Origin: Roseiarcus sp963761435
Lineage (GTDB): Bacteria > Pseudomonadota > Alphaproteobacteria > Rhizobiales > Beijerinckiaceae
Direction: 5' to 3'
Assembly (NCBI GenBank): GCA_963761435.1
Contig: CAVXHJ010000017.1
Span: 1-64,000 of the forward strand
DNA: 64,000 bases
Shown here: positions 18,364 to 26,863 of the stretch, one piece after another
Layout: each line of letters begins with the position of its first letter
Numbering within the stretch: position 1 is the first letter of the stretch
The notes under the pieces: generated by a model
The model's database searches: none
What the model was told of the DNA's origin: nothing
What the model saw: only the letters and a program-made list of their open reading frames with translations
Translations under genes and position numbers: made by a program

Positions 18364-19314
18364 CTAGGGCGCGCTCGCCTTGTCGAGCGCGTCCGTGTCG
18401 GCGGGCGTGAGCTTGAGCTCGGTCGCGCGGACGAGGCTCTCGACCTGCTCGACCGAGGTGGCGCTGGCGATCGGCGCGGTGACTCCGGGCCGGCCCATGA
18501 TCCAGGCCAGCGCGACCTCCGCGGGCTTGGCCTTGTGGCGCGCGGCGACCGCCTCGAGCGCGTCGAGGATACGAAGGCCTCGCGGATTGAGATAGGCCTT
18601 GACCGCTCCGCCCCGCGCGCTTTTTGAAAGGTCCGCCTCGCTGCGGTACTTGCCCGAAAGGAACCCCTTGGCGAGGCTGAAATAGGTGATGACGCCGATC
18701 TCCTCGCGGATGCACAGGTCGGCGAGGCCGCTCTCGAATTCGCGACGGTCGGCGAGATTGTATTCGGGCTGCAGCACTTCGTAGCGCGGGAGCCCCTTGG
18801 CCTTGGCGGCCGCGAGCGCCGCCTTGAGCAGGTCGGCTGTGAGGTTCGAGGCCCCGCACCAGCGGATCTTGCCCTTCTCCTTCAGGCGCTGATAGGCCCC
18901 GAGCGTCTCCTCGAACGGCGTCGCCATGTCCGGCCAGTGGGAGAGATAGAGGTCGATCACGTCGGTCTGGAGCCGCCTGAGCGAGGCTTCGACCGCCTCC
19001 TCGATGTAGCCGGGCTTGAGGCCTTCCTTGCCCGGTCCCATCGGCGAGCCGACCTTGGTGATGACGACGACGCGGCTGCGATTTCCCCGCGCCTTCATCC
19101 ATTCGCCCATGATGGTCTCGGATTCGCCGCCCGAATTGCCCGGGACCCAGGCGGAATAGACATCGGCGGTGTCGATGGCGTTGAGCCCGGCCGCCGCGAA
19201 GCGATCGAGCACAGCGAACGAGGTCTTCTTGTCCGCCGTCCAGCCGAACACGTTGCCGCCGAGAACGAGCGGCGCGATGGAAAGATCGGTGCGTCCGAGG
19301 CGGCGAAGCTGCAT
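18364..19314 (-). CDS. Aldo/keto reductase
   Basis: This is a 316-residue NADPH-dependent TIM-barrel oxidoreductase. The catalytic tetrad is visible: Asp and Tyr in NAIDTADVYSAW, Lys in VITKVGSPMG and His in LYLSHWPD. The cofactor-binding C-terminal part has PIASATSVEQVESL. It resembles the general stress-protein/YajO-like group, which reduces varied aldehydes. The physiological substrate is unknown. It is divergent from the VapBC pair. Confidence 0.9.
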   Translation of the reverse strand: MQLRRLGRTDLSIAPLVLGGNVFGWTADKKTSFAVLDRFAAAGLNAIDTADVYSAWVPGNSGGESETIMGEWMKARGNRSRVVVITKVGSPMGPGKEGLKPGYIEEAVEASLRRLQTDVIDLYLSHWPDMATPFEETLGAYQRLKEKGKIRWCGASNLTADLLKAALAAAKAKGLPRYEVLQPEYNLADRREFESGLADLCIREEIGVITYFSLAKGFLSGKYRSEADLSKSARGGAVKAYLNPRGLRILDALEAVAARHKAKPAEVALAWIMGRPGVTAPIASATSVEQVESLVRATELKLTPADTDALDKASAP

Positions 19315-19419
19315 GGGGACTCCTTGAGTGCGTTCACGCTACCGCAAATCGGGCGGTGGCGGAAACGGTTGGCGCCAGACGACCGGCGAGTCGACGGAGC
19401 GGCCTTGCGATCCACATTC

Positions 19420-19441
19420 GTATTGTCTATGGTTACAATAC
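19420..19441. promoter_or_regulatory. Palindromic operator candidate of the VapBC pair
   Basis: A perfect inverted repeat, GTATTGT-N8-ACAATAC, ends 14 bases before the antitoxin start codon. VapB antitoxins bind such palindromes with their N-terminal DNA-binding domain and repress their own operon, so this is a likely autoregulatory site. The function is inferred. Confidence 0.6.
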
Positions 19442-19455
19442 GCATGGAGCCATAC

Positions 19456-19710
19456 ATGACGCTCAGCATCCGCAACCCGAACGCCGACTTGCTCGCCAAG
19501 CGGCTGGCCAAGCTCGAGGGCGCGACCATCACCGACGCCGTGATCCTTGCCCTACGGGAAGCGATCGCCGCCCGGGTGGCGCGGGAGGACCCCAGCGAGA
19601 CCGCCCGAAGGATCCTTGAGCGGCAGGGCTTGAGCTTTCCGAAAAATCGTAGACCCGTTCCGCCGGAGGCCTATCACGATCTCGATCACGATCTGACCGA
19701 GGGCGACTGA
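19456..19710 (+). CDS. vapB: Type II antitoxin, VapB family
   Basis: This is an 84-residue antitoxin of the PSK/VapB transcription-factor type. The N-terminal LSIRNPNADLLAKRLAKLEGATITDAV segment is the DNA-binding and dimer region. The C-terminal half is polar and disordered, ending in DHDLTEGD, and would wrap the toxin. ATG 19456 has a GGAG site; another ATG at 19444 lacks one. The stop codon is followed directly by the toxin ATG (19711), as expected for a TA operon. A palindromic operator lies upstream. Confidence 0.85.
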   Translation: MTLSIRNPNADLLAKRLAKLEGATITDAVILALREAIAARVAREDPSETARRILERQGLSFPKNRRPVPPEAYHDLDHDLTEGD

Positions 19711-20115
19711 ATGTATGTCGACGCCTGCGCGATCGTGTCGCTCATCGCTCGCGAAGACGGCGCGACGGCCTACGCCGAGGCGCTCGCAAGAGCGGTGGAC
19801 CCCTGGACCTCCATGCTTGCCGCCTGGGAGGCGACCATTGTTCTTTCTCGACCGGACCAGCTCGATTGCGCATTCCGCAAAGCGGAGCGAGTCGTCGTCG
19901 AATGGCTCGAGGAACGCAACATTGCGCTGCGCGAATCGGAACGTCCGCGCGAGGTTCTGGCGCTCGCGGTCGCCGTTGCCGAGAAACATGGCCTCGGAAA
20001 ACGCGCGCTCAGCAATCTCGATTGCTTCCACTACGCCTACGCCAAGGCGGCTGACACGCCGATCCTGACGCTGGATCGTCTTCTCAAGGCCACCGATGCC
20101 GAAACGCTCCCTTGA
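19711..20115 (+). CDS. vapC: VapC-family PIN-domain ribonuclease toxin
   Basis: This is a 134-residue PIN-domain endoribonuclease. The acidic residues that bind Mg2+ are visible: D4 (MYVDAC), E40 (AAWEAT), D104 (SNLDCFHYA) and D122 (LTLDRL). VapC toxins cleave tRNA or rRNA and stop translation when free of VapB. It abuts vapB without a gap. Its last 20 bases overlap the next gene in another frame, so the methyltransferase may be co-transcribed. All active-site residues are present. Confidence 0.88.
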   Translation: MYVDACAIVSLIAREDGATAYAEALARAVDPWTSMLAAWEATIVLSRPDQLDCAFRKAERVVVEWLEERNIALRESERPREVLALAVAVAEKHGLGKRALSNLDCFHYAYAKAADTPILTLDRLLKATDAETLP

Positions 20116-20980
20116 CCCATCCCACGACCCGGTCACCCGGGCGCGGCGCTGGTTCGCGGAAGAGCTGCGCTTCGTCGCCCGCATAGGCGATGCGAGGGTT
20201 GTTGAGGCTTTCGCGACCGTGCCGCGGGAACGCTTCGTCCCGCCCGGGCCGCTGCGGATCCTCAGCCATTGGAACTTGAGGGATTATTGGACGGCGCCCG
20301 AATCGGGTCCCGCGGCCGTCTATCACGACGTGCTGATCGCCTACGACGAGAAACGTCGCCTGAACAACGGTCAGCCCAGCCTTTGGGCGCTTCTCTTCGA
20401 CAAGCTCAAAGTGACGGAGGGGGAGCGCGTGCTCCATCTGGGCGCCGGCATGGGCTATTACACCGCCGTGCTGGCGGAGCTTGTTGGCCGCGCCGGCGCC
20501 GTTTCGGCGATCGAGATTGACGAACGCCTCGCCCGGCTGGCGCAGGAAGCGCTTGCCCCGTGGCCTCAGGCCGCCGTGGCCAGCGGCGACGGAGCGGTCG
20601 GGCCATTTCCAAAGTGCGACGTGGTCGTCGCCAGCGCCGGGGCGACCCACCCGCCGCCGTCCTGGCTCGATTGCATCAAGCCGAAGGGACGGCTCATCTT
20701 CCCGTTGACCGTCACAGGCGAGGGGGGCGGCATGCTGCTCGCGACGCGCCGTTCGCGTGACGAGTTCGAGGCGCGGTTCATCTGTCCCGTCTGGTTCTAT
20801 GATTTTGCCGGCGCGCGCGAGGCTTCGGTCAGCGACCGCCTCCGGGCGGCGTTCGCCAATGACCGAGGCGCCGGCGTCAAGTCCGTGCGGACGGACGACC
20901 ATCCGGAAGACGAGACCTGCTGGCTTCACGGGGAGGGGTGGTGCGTTTCGCGCCGCGAACCCGACCCGGCCCGCAAGTAG
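20096..20980 (+). CDS. pcm: Protein-L-isoaspartate O-methyltransferase-like protein
   Basis: This is a 294-residue class I SAM-dependent methyltransferase of the Pcm family. Recognised parts are VVEAFATVPRERFVPP at the N-terminus, NNGQPSLWALLFDKL (the substrate loop, normally ..SQPY..A.M), and the SAM motif VLHLGAGMGYYTAVLAE with the acidic IEIDERLA. Pcm repairs isoaspartyl residues in aged proteins. The protein is longer than E. coli Pcm (208 residues) because of an extended C-terminus and an N-terminal extension, so it may act on another substrate. It overlaps vapC by 20 bases. Confidence 0.8.
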   Translation: MPKRSLDPSHDPVTRARRWFAEELRFVARIGDARVVEAFATVPRERFVPPGPLRILSHWNLRDYWTAPESGPAAVYHDVLIAYDEKRRLNNGQPSLWALLFDKLKVTEGERVLHLGAGMGYYTAVLAELVGRAGAVSAIEIDERLARLAQEALAPWPQAAVASGDGAVGPFPKCDVVVASAGATHPPPSWLDCIKPKGRLIFPLTVTGEGGGMLLATRRSRDEFEARFICPVWFYDFAGAREASVSDRLRAAFANDRGAGVKSVRTDDHPEDETCWLHGEGWCVSRREPDPARK

Positions 20981-21088
20981 GGCGGGAAAGGCCCCTCAGC
21001 ATTCACGGATCGGCCTCATCACGCGATCGCGATTTGGCGAAAGGGCGGTTCTCCCCTAAACTCGCGCGCAACCTCCCAAGATCCTCCC

Positions 21089-22552
21089 ATGACCTCCCTG
21101 ACGACTCACCGGCCGCTCGTGCTCGCCGCCGTAATGGCGGCCAATTTCATGATCGCGATCGAAGCGACGATCGTGTCGACCGCGATGCCGCAGATCGTCG
21201 GCCAGCTCGGGGGCTTGCAGCTCTACAGCTGGGTGTTCGCGGCGTTCCTTCTGACTCAGACCGCGACGACCGTCGTGTTCGGCAAGCTTGCCGATCTTGC
21301 GGGGCGCAAGAGGGTCATGCTGGTCGGGATCGTGGTCTTCCTGTTCGGCTCGATCCTGTGCGGGTTCGCCTGGTCGATGCCGTCGCTGATCGCCTTCCGG
21401 CTTGTCCAGGGCGTCGGGGCGGGCGCCGTCCAGCCGACCGCGATGACCATTGTCGGCGACCTCTATTCCCCGGTTGAGCGGGCGAAGATCCAGGGTTGGC
21501 TGGCGAGCGTCTGGGCGCTGTCGGCCATCCTTGGCCCACTCGCGGGCGGCCTCATCATCCAGCATTTCTCATGGGCCTGGATCTTCTGGATGAACCTGCC
21601 GATCGGCGCGCTGGCCTCTGCCGGGTTCTGGGCCTATCTGCACGAGAAGAGCCGCCCGGGGCGCGGCAGGATCGATCACCTCAGCGCCGGCATTTTCACC
21701 GTCGCCATCGCCGCGATCATGGCCGACCTCACCGCGTTTTCCACCTCGGGACGGCTCGAAATCGGACTCATCACCCTGATCGCGGCGGTCGCGATCGTGC
21801 TGTTCGTGCTGCAGGAGCGGCGGTCGCCGGAGCCGATGATCTCGCTCGAGCTCTGGGGCAAGAGGCCGATCGCGGCGACCAACGCCGCCTCGCTCCTCGC
21901 GGGCATGGTGATGATCGGGCTTACCACCTTTCTGCCGGTGTTCGTGCAGGGGGTGATGCAGAAGTCGCCGCTCATCGCCGGTTTCGCCTTGTCGGCGATG
22001 GTGCTCGGATGGCCGGTCGGGGCGACCGTCGGCGTGCGCGTTGGCCTTAAGCGCTTCGGCGTCCGCGCGGTGCTGCGCGTGGGGGGCGTCCTCGTCGTGG
22101 CGGGCGCGCTTGTCTTCACCCTCCTCAACCAGGACAGTTCGCCGATCGTCGCCGGGCTTGGATCGCTGGTCGTCGGGGTAGGCATGGGCCTCTCCAGCAG
22201 CTCATCGATCATTCTCATTCAGGAAATCGTCGATTGGTCAGAGCGCGGAAGCGTCACGGCCTCCTATCTGTTCGCGCGTAGCCTGGGCAGCACGTTCGGC
22301 GCGACCGTCTTCGGCGCGGTGCTCAATTTCGGCCTGCTGCGATCCGGCCATTCTGGAGTGTCGTCGGACCAAATGCGCGAGCTTTTGGAGCGAGGCGGCG
22401 GAGCGGCGGGCGACACGGAGCTTCGCGCCGCGCTCGAACAGTCGCTCCACCTCACTTTCATGTCGATGTTCGCGATCGCGCTCGCGGTGGCGGCGGCCCT
22501 GTTTCTGGTGCCGAAGGTCGCCTTTGCCGCCAGACGCGCGCTCGCCGAATAG
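21089..22552 (+). CDS. MFS exporter, DHA2 (EmrB/QacA) type
   Basis: This is a 487-residue inner-membrane drug:proton antiporter with about 14 helices. The first helix has the DHA2 motif ANFMIAIEATIVSTAMPQI. Motif A follows in FGKLADLAGRKRVMLVG, and the helix-5 motif C in ILGPLAGGLII. Substrates cannot be predicted; relatives export antibiotics, dyes or fatty acids. The gene is convergent with the RpiR regulator six bases away. No membrane fusion partner is adjacent. Confidence 0.9.
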   Translation: MTSLTTHRPLVLAAVMAANFMIAIEATIVSTAMPQIVGQLGGLQLYSWVFAAFLLTQTATTVVFGKLADLAGRKRVMLVGIVVFLFGSILCGFAWSMPSLIAFRLVQGVGAGAVQPTAMTIVGDLYSPVERAKIQGWLASVWALSAILGPLAGGLIIQHFSWAWIFWMNLPIGALASAGFWAYLHEKSRPGRGRIDHLSAGIFTVAIAAIMADLTAFSTSGRLEIGLITLIAAVAIVLFVLQERRSPEPMISLELWGKRPIAATNAASLLAGMVMIGLTTFLPVFVQGVMQKSPLIAGFALSAMVLGWPVGATVGVRVGLKRFGVRAVLRVGGVLVVAGALVFTLLNQDSSPIVAGLGSLVVGVGMGLSSSSSIILIQEIVDWSERGSVTASYLFARSLGSTFGATVFGAVLNFGLLRSGHSGVSSDQMRELLERGGGAAGDTELRAALEQSLHLTFMSMFAIALAVAAALFLVPKVAFAARRALAE

Positions 22553-22557
22553 CGGGA

Positions 22558-23403
22558 TCAGCCTGCGTTCTCCGCCCGCTTTTCGCCGACCGCGACAGCA
22601 AGCGTCATCGCCAGGCAGAAGGTCGCCGCGAGCGAGCGGAACGAGCCGAAATCGCTTTCGACGATCTCGAACCGGACATCGGCGATGCCGGAAAGGGGCG
22701 AGAGGGCGCTGTCGGTGACGACGACGATCGGGACGCCGGCGCGGCGCGCCCGCTTGGCGAGATCGACCGTGAACGGCGCATAGGGCGAGAAGCTGATCGC
22801 AATCAGCGCGTCGCTCGCGTCCGCCTGGGTCAGCTGCTCGGCCCCGAGACCGCCGACGTTGTCGATGAGCGAGGCCGGGATTCCGAGCTGGGTGAGGGCG
22901 TAAGTGAGATAGTGCGCGACGCAGAACGATCTTCGCTGGCCAAGGCAGTGGATGGTTCGGGCGCCGGCCAAAAGGTCCACCGCCCTGTCGAGCTCGCGCC
23001 GCTGGACCGCTTCACGCAGCCGGCCGATCGAGGCGGCCGCGGAATTTGCAAATCCAATGAGGAGATGGGTCGGATCGCCGCTGTCGCGGGCGTGCTGCTG
23101 CAGCGCCTTGAGACGTTCCGAATAGTCCGGCCACCGATTGCGCAGGCGCGAGCGGAATATCTCCTGGAGCTCGGAGAAGCCGGCAAAGCCGAGCGTCTGG
23201 GCGAAGCGCACCAGCGTCGAGGCCTGAACCTCGGCGCTGCGGGCCAGCGCCGAGGCGGTGCCGAGGGCGAACTCGTCGGGATGGCCGAGCGCGTAGGCCG
23301 CGGCCTGCCGGAGGCGCTTGGGCAGATGAGGCTCGATCTCGATCAGCCGGCGCTCGAGCGCGTCGAAGCTCTCCGGCGGTTCGATCGTCGAGTCGGCGCT
23401 CAT
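22558..23403 (-). CDS. MurR/RpiR-family transcriptional regulator
   Basis: This is a 281-residue regulator with an N-terminal RpiR helix-turn-helix (about residues 15-85; ASALARSAEVQASTLVRFAQTLGFAGFSELQ) and a C-terminal SIS sugar-phosphate isomerase-type domain (ARTIHCLGQRRSFCVAHYL to ISFSPYAPFTVDLAKRARRAGVP). The family binds phosphosugars to control sugar catabolic genes. It is divergent from a Gfo/Idh/MocA oxidoreductase, the obvious target. The shared intergenic region is only 133 bases. The effector is unknown. Confidence 0.9.
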   Translation of the reverse strand: MSADSTIEPPESFDALERRLIEIEPHLPKRLRQAAAYALGHPDEFALGTASALARSAEVQASTLVRFAQTLGFAGFSELQEIFRSRLRNRWPDYSERLKALQQHARDSGDPTHLLIGFANSAAASIGRLREAVQRRELDRAVDLLAGARTIHCLGQRRSFCVAHYLTYALTQLGIPASLIDNVGGLGAEQLTQADASDALIAISFSPYAPFTVDLAKRARRAGVPIVVVTDSALSPLSGIADVRFEIVESDFGSFRSLAATFCLAMTLAVAVGEKRAENAG

Positions 23404-23536
23404 CTTTCACCTTCGTCCGTCCCGGCGCGGCTCCCGCCATTAGTAGAACAGATATTCCAATTTGTGTAGCAGATGAAATATTTGTATTGGCGGGGCGCCG
23501 CGGGCGGCAGGCGCGCGCAGCGGAGGGCGAAGCGGC

Positions 23537-24625
23537 ATGGGCACGATCGGCGTCGGACTGATCGGCACGGGCTACATGGGCAAGTGCCACGCGCTGGCGT
23601 GGACCGGGGTTCAGGCGGTCTTCGGCGACACGGCCGCCATCCGGCGCGTCATGCTGTGCGAGGTCGAGGAAGGGCTCGCGCGGCGGCGCGCCGATGAGTT
23701 CGGCTTCGAGGGCTCGACCGCCGACTGGCGGGCGCTGATCGCGGACCCGCGAGTGGACGTCGTCTCGATCACCACGCCGAACGCGCTGCATGCGCCGATG
23801 GCGATCGCGGCGCTCGAAGCGGGCAAGCATGTCTGGTGCGAAAAGCCGATGGCGCCGGCGCTCGCCGACGCCGAGCGGATGACGGCGGCGGCGCGCGCCT
23901 CGGGCAAGGTCGCGATCCTCGGCTATAATTACATCCAGAGTCCCGCCATCCGCTTCATCGGCAAGCTCCTCAAAGAGGGCGCGATCGGCCGGCTGACCCA
24001 CTTCCGCGTCGAGATGGATGAGGACTACATGGCCGACGCCGAGGCGCCGTTCTCCTGGCGCAGCGAGCGAAGCGCCGGCTACGGCGCGCTCGACGATTTC
24101 GCCGTCCATCCGTTGAGCCTGATCACGACGCTTATCGGCGCCCCGAGGGAGGTGTTCGGGGAGATGAGCAAGCCCTATCCCGATCGCCCGGACGGCGGCG
24201 GACGCCGGGCGGTCGAGACCTTCGACATCGCGACCGCGCTTCTGAGGATGGCGGACGGCGCGTCGGGAACGATTGAGGTCAGCCGCTGCGCCTGGGGGCG
24301 CAAGGGGCGGCTGCAATTGCAGGCGTTCGGATCGCGCGGCGCGATCGTCTTCGACCAGGAGCGGTTCAACGAGGTCGGCCTCTACGTCGCCGAAGGGCCG
24401 GAGGAGATGCAGGGGTTCCGGCAGATCCTGATGGGGCCGGCGCATCCGCCCTATGAGCGGTTCATCGTCGCGCCGGGACATCAGATGGGCTTCAACGACC
24501 TCAAGATCATTGAGGCGCGCGAACTCCTCAAGCGCATCGAGGGCGAGCCTTCGCTCGCCATCGACTTCGAGGCGGGGCTTGCGATCGAGCGGACGATCCA
24601 TGCGATCGCCCGCTCGAGCCCATGA
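23537..24625 (+). CDS. Gfo/Idh/MocA-family oxidoreductase
   Basis: This is a 362-residue NAD(P)-dependent sugar or cyclitol dehydrogenase. The Rossmann motif VGLIGTGYMGKCHA opens the protein, and the family EKP motif is in HVWCEKPMAPAL with the catalytic Lys. The C-terminal domain contains DDFAVHPLSLIT with the conserved Asp and His. The substrate is probably a sugar or inositol derivative, which fits the divergent RpiR regulator. No transporter or further catabolic genes accompany the pair. Confidence 0.9.
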   Translation: MGTIGVGLIGTGYMGKCHALAWTGVQAVFGDTAAIRRVMLCEVEEGLARRRADEFGFEGSTADWRALIADPRVDVVSITTPNALHAPMAIAALEAGKHVWCEKPMAPALADAERMTAAARASGKVAILGYNYIQSPAIRFIGKLLKEGAIGRLTHFRVEMDEDYMADAEAPFSWRSERSAGYGALDDFAVHPLSLITTLIGAPREVFGEMSKPYPDRPDGGGRRAVETFDIATALLRMADGASGTIEVSRCAWGRKGRLQLQAFGSRGAIVFDQERFNEVGLYVAEGPEEMQGFRQILMGPAHPPYERFIVAPGHQMGFNDLKIIEARELLKRIEGEPSLAIDFEAGLAIERTIHAIARSSP

Positions 24626-24698
24626 GGGCCGGTGGGTGGCGATGGACGAGGCTCGATCGCCTTGAGCCGGGCGGCGACCGCCTGGGGTGGACCGCGCC

Positions 24699-25085
24699 TT
24701 AGCCAGTGAGACCTTTCCCCAGTGCTCCTTATGCCCCGTGATGGATTTATGGCCCGAGTACCAGTGCTTGTAGAAACTCCCGTCGGGCAAGATCAGGTAT
24801 TGGATAGATCTATCATTTCCGAACGTCACGGTCCCGGGCTCGCTGACCACCCAGTGCCCGTGGTCCGTCCGTTCGTTGGAAAATCGGCCATTGGCTCCAA
24901 ACACGGCCCATTTCCCGTTGTCCCAGCAGATCTTCTTGCCGGCAAGATCCTTTTCAAGTCGCAGGCCGGCCGTTCGTCGGCCAACCGAGGGCCAGTCCGG
25001 GCGGGGGCAGTTGGGCGTCGGCGGCCATCGCGGATAACGCCGCGCAAGCAGACGCGGCGGCAACGAGGGAATTTCGCACGATCAT
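24699..25085 (-). pseudogene. Small secreted hypothetical protein, frameshifted as read
   Basis: I do not recognise this protein. The start is well supported: ATG at 25085 with a GGAGG site, then a signal peptide (SLVAAASACAALSAMAADA). After LP the frame runs into a stop. One extra base in a five-G run at 25003-25007 (plus strand) would restore a mature domain beginning RLEKDLAGKKICWDNGKW. This domain is rich in Trp, His and Gly (HGHWVVSEPG, FYKHWYSGHKSITGHKEHWG). The resumed frame has no nearby stop; a second indel near 24710 would end it at the TAA at 24699-24701. The right boundary is therefore uncertain. Confidence 0.5.
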
Positions 25086-25353
25086 AATTTGTCCTCCAAA
25101 TTTTGTTCTCAAAAGCGCGAGGTCGCAGTGCAATGCGTCGCCGGCTTGGGAGCCCCTGCACTCATATTCATTTTTCAAAATGCGGCACGGCCAGCGCCCC
25201 ACGGACAGGGCCGGGAAGCAAACGCGACCGCATGTCTCGCCACATGCGCCCCCAAATCAAAACAGCCATTGAACGGCTCGCTCGCGCCTCAACGGTAAAC
25301 GACCAGCGGCCCGCTTGTGCAAGGGGCGAAAGGGGATTAGCCGCCGCGGCTCG

Positions 25354-26697
25354 TCAGCGGAACTGCGCCCCGAGCCGCTCCATCGTCGGGCGGAAATCGG
25401 GGAAGGAGGTCGCGATCATCGCGGCGTCGTCGATCGCCATCGGCTCTAGGCTGGCGAGCCCCATGATGAGGAAGCTCATGGCGATCCGGTGATCCATGTG
25501 GGTCGCGACCAGCCCGCCGCCGCGCGGGCGCCCGCCCTCGACGATGAGATCGTCGCCCTCGATCGCGCAATCGACGCCTGCGGCCTTGAGGCCCGCGGCG
25601 ACGGCGGCGAGGCGGTCGCTCTCCTTGACCTTGAGCTCGCTCAGGCCCCGCATGCGCGTCGAGCCCGAGGCGAAGGCGGCGGCGACGGCGAGGATCGGAT
25701 ATTCGTCGATCATCGAGGGCGCGCGCGCGGCCGGAACGTCGACGCCGCGCAGCGTGCCGTGGCGCACCCTCAGGTCCGCCACCTCCTCGCCGCCTTCGAG
25801 GCGCCTGTCGAGCGCTTCGATGTGGGCGCCCATCTCGGCCAGCGTCGTGAGAAGCCCGGTCCGGAGCGGGTTCATCATCACGCCTTCGACGACGATGTCG
25901 GAGCCCGGAACGATGAGCGCGGCGACAATCGGGAACGCGGCGGACGAGGGATCGGCGGGAACGACGACGGTCGTCGGGCGCAACTCCGGCCGGCCGACGA
26001 GCGTGATCCGCCGCCCTTCGCCTTCATGGGCGACGCTGACCTCGGCGCCGAAGAGAGCCAGCATCTTCTCGGTATGGTCGCGTGAGGCTTGCGCCTCGAT
26101 CACCGTGGTCGAGCCCCGCGCGTTGAGGCCGGCGAGAAGCACGGCCGATTTGATCTGCGCCGAGGCGACGGGGGTGCGGTATTCGATCGGGCCAGGATCG
26201 CGGACGCCCTTGAGCACGATCGGACAGCGCCCGCCCTCGGCTTCGGACAGAACCTGCGCGCCCATCAGCCGCAGCGGGTCGAGGATGCGGCGCATCGGCC
26301 GCTTGCGCAAGCTGGCGTCGCCGTCGAAGGTCGCGGTGATTCCGTGGCCCCCGACCACGCCCATCATCAGCCGCGCGCCGGTGCCGGCGTTGCCGAAATC
26401 GAGCGCCTCGCGCGGCGGCAGGATCGCGCCGAGCCCGGGACCGCGAATCCGCCACCGGCCGGCGCCGAGACGTTCGGTGACCGCGCCGAGCGCCCGGCAC
26501 GCCTTGCCCGTCCCGAGCACGTCATCGCCCTCGAGCAACCCCTCGACCTGCGTTTCCCCGCATGCCAGGAGGCCAAACAGAAAGGCGCGATGAGAGATCG
26601 ACTTGTCGCCCGGCGGCCGGATCCGGCCCTTGAGCGGTCTCGCGCGCACCGCGCTGAGGGGAGACGCCGCGGGCGGATGCGACGAACGAGCGGACAC
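25354..26697 (-). CDS. aroA: 3-phosphoshikimate 1-carboxyvinyltransferase (EPSP synthase), class II
   Basis: AroA transfers enolpyruvate from PEP to shikimate 3-phosphate. The 447-residue protein aligns by eye with the Agrobacterium CP4 class II enzyme: PPGDKSISHRAFLFG, LDFGNAGTGARL, LRKRPMRRILDPLRLMG, SAQIKSAVLLAGLN, RAPSMIDEYPILAVAAAFA and HMDHRIAMSFLIMG. Position 100 of the CP4 numbering, Ala in that glyphosate-tolerant enzyme, is Gly here. GTG 26697 is the likeliest start, after GGAAGG. Alphaproteobacteria usually have cmk and rpsA downstream; here there is only the small secreted protein. Confidence 0.95.
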   Translation of the reverse strand: MSARSSHPPAASPLSAVRARPLKGRIRPPGDKSISHRAFLFGLLACGETQVEGLLEGDDVLGTGKACRALGAVTERLGAGRWRIRGPGLGAILPPREALDFGNAGTGARLMMGVVGGHGITATFDGDASLRKRPMRRILDPLRLMGAQVLSEAEGGRCPIVLKGVRDPGPIEYRTPVASAQIKSAVLLAGLNARGSTTVIEAQASRDHTEKMLALFGAEVSVAHEGEGRRITLVGRPELRPTTVVVPADPSSAAFPIVAALIVPGSDIVVEGVMMNPLRTGLLTTLAEMGAHIEALDRRLEGGEEVADLRVRHGTLRGVDVPAARAPSMIDEYPILAVAAAFASGSTRMRGLSELKVKESDRLAAVAAGLKAAGVDCAIEGDDLIVEGGRPRGGGLVATHMDHRIAMSFLIMGLASLEPMAIDDAAMIATSFPDFRPTMERLGAQFR

Positions 26698-26820
26698 GAG
26701 GCGGTTTCCTTCCCGGCGGGGCGTATGCCGCGCAGGCGGCCCGCGCAACTATCACCAACATTTGCGCCTGTCGACCATCGAGAAAAGCGCATTGACACGA
26801 CACGGGAGCGGCGACTAACG

Positions 26821-26841
26821 GGGCGGTCCTGAAGACCGCCC
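26821..26841. promoter_or_regulatory. Perfect hairpin in the leader of the TIGR02300 gene
   Basis: GGGCGGTC-N5-GACCGCCC is an uninterrupted 8-bp GC-rich stem. It lies 22 bases before the start codon, in the interval divergent from aroA. It has no T tract and is oriented before a gene, so it may be a leader structure or an operator. Confidence 0.45.
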
Positions 26842-26863
26842 TCGAGCCCGGGAATTGATCGCA

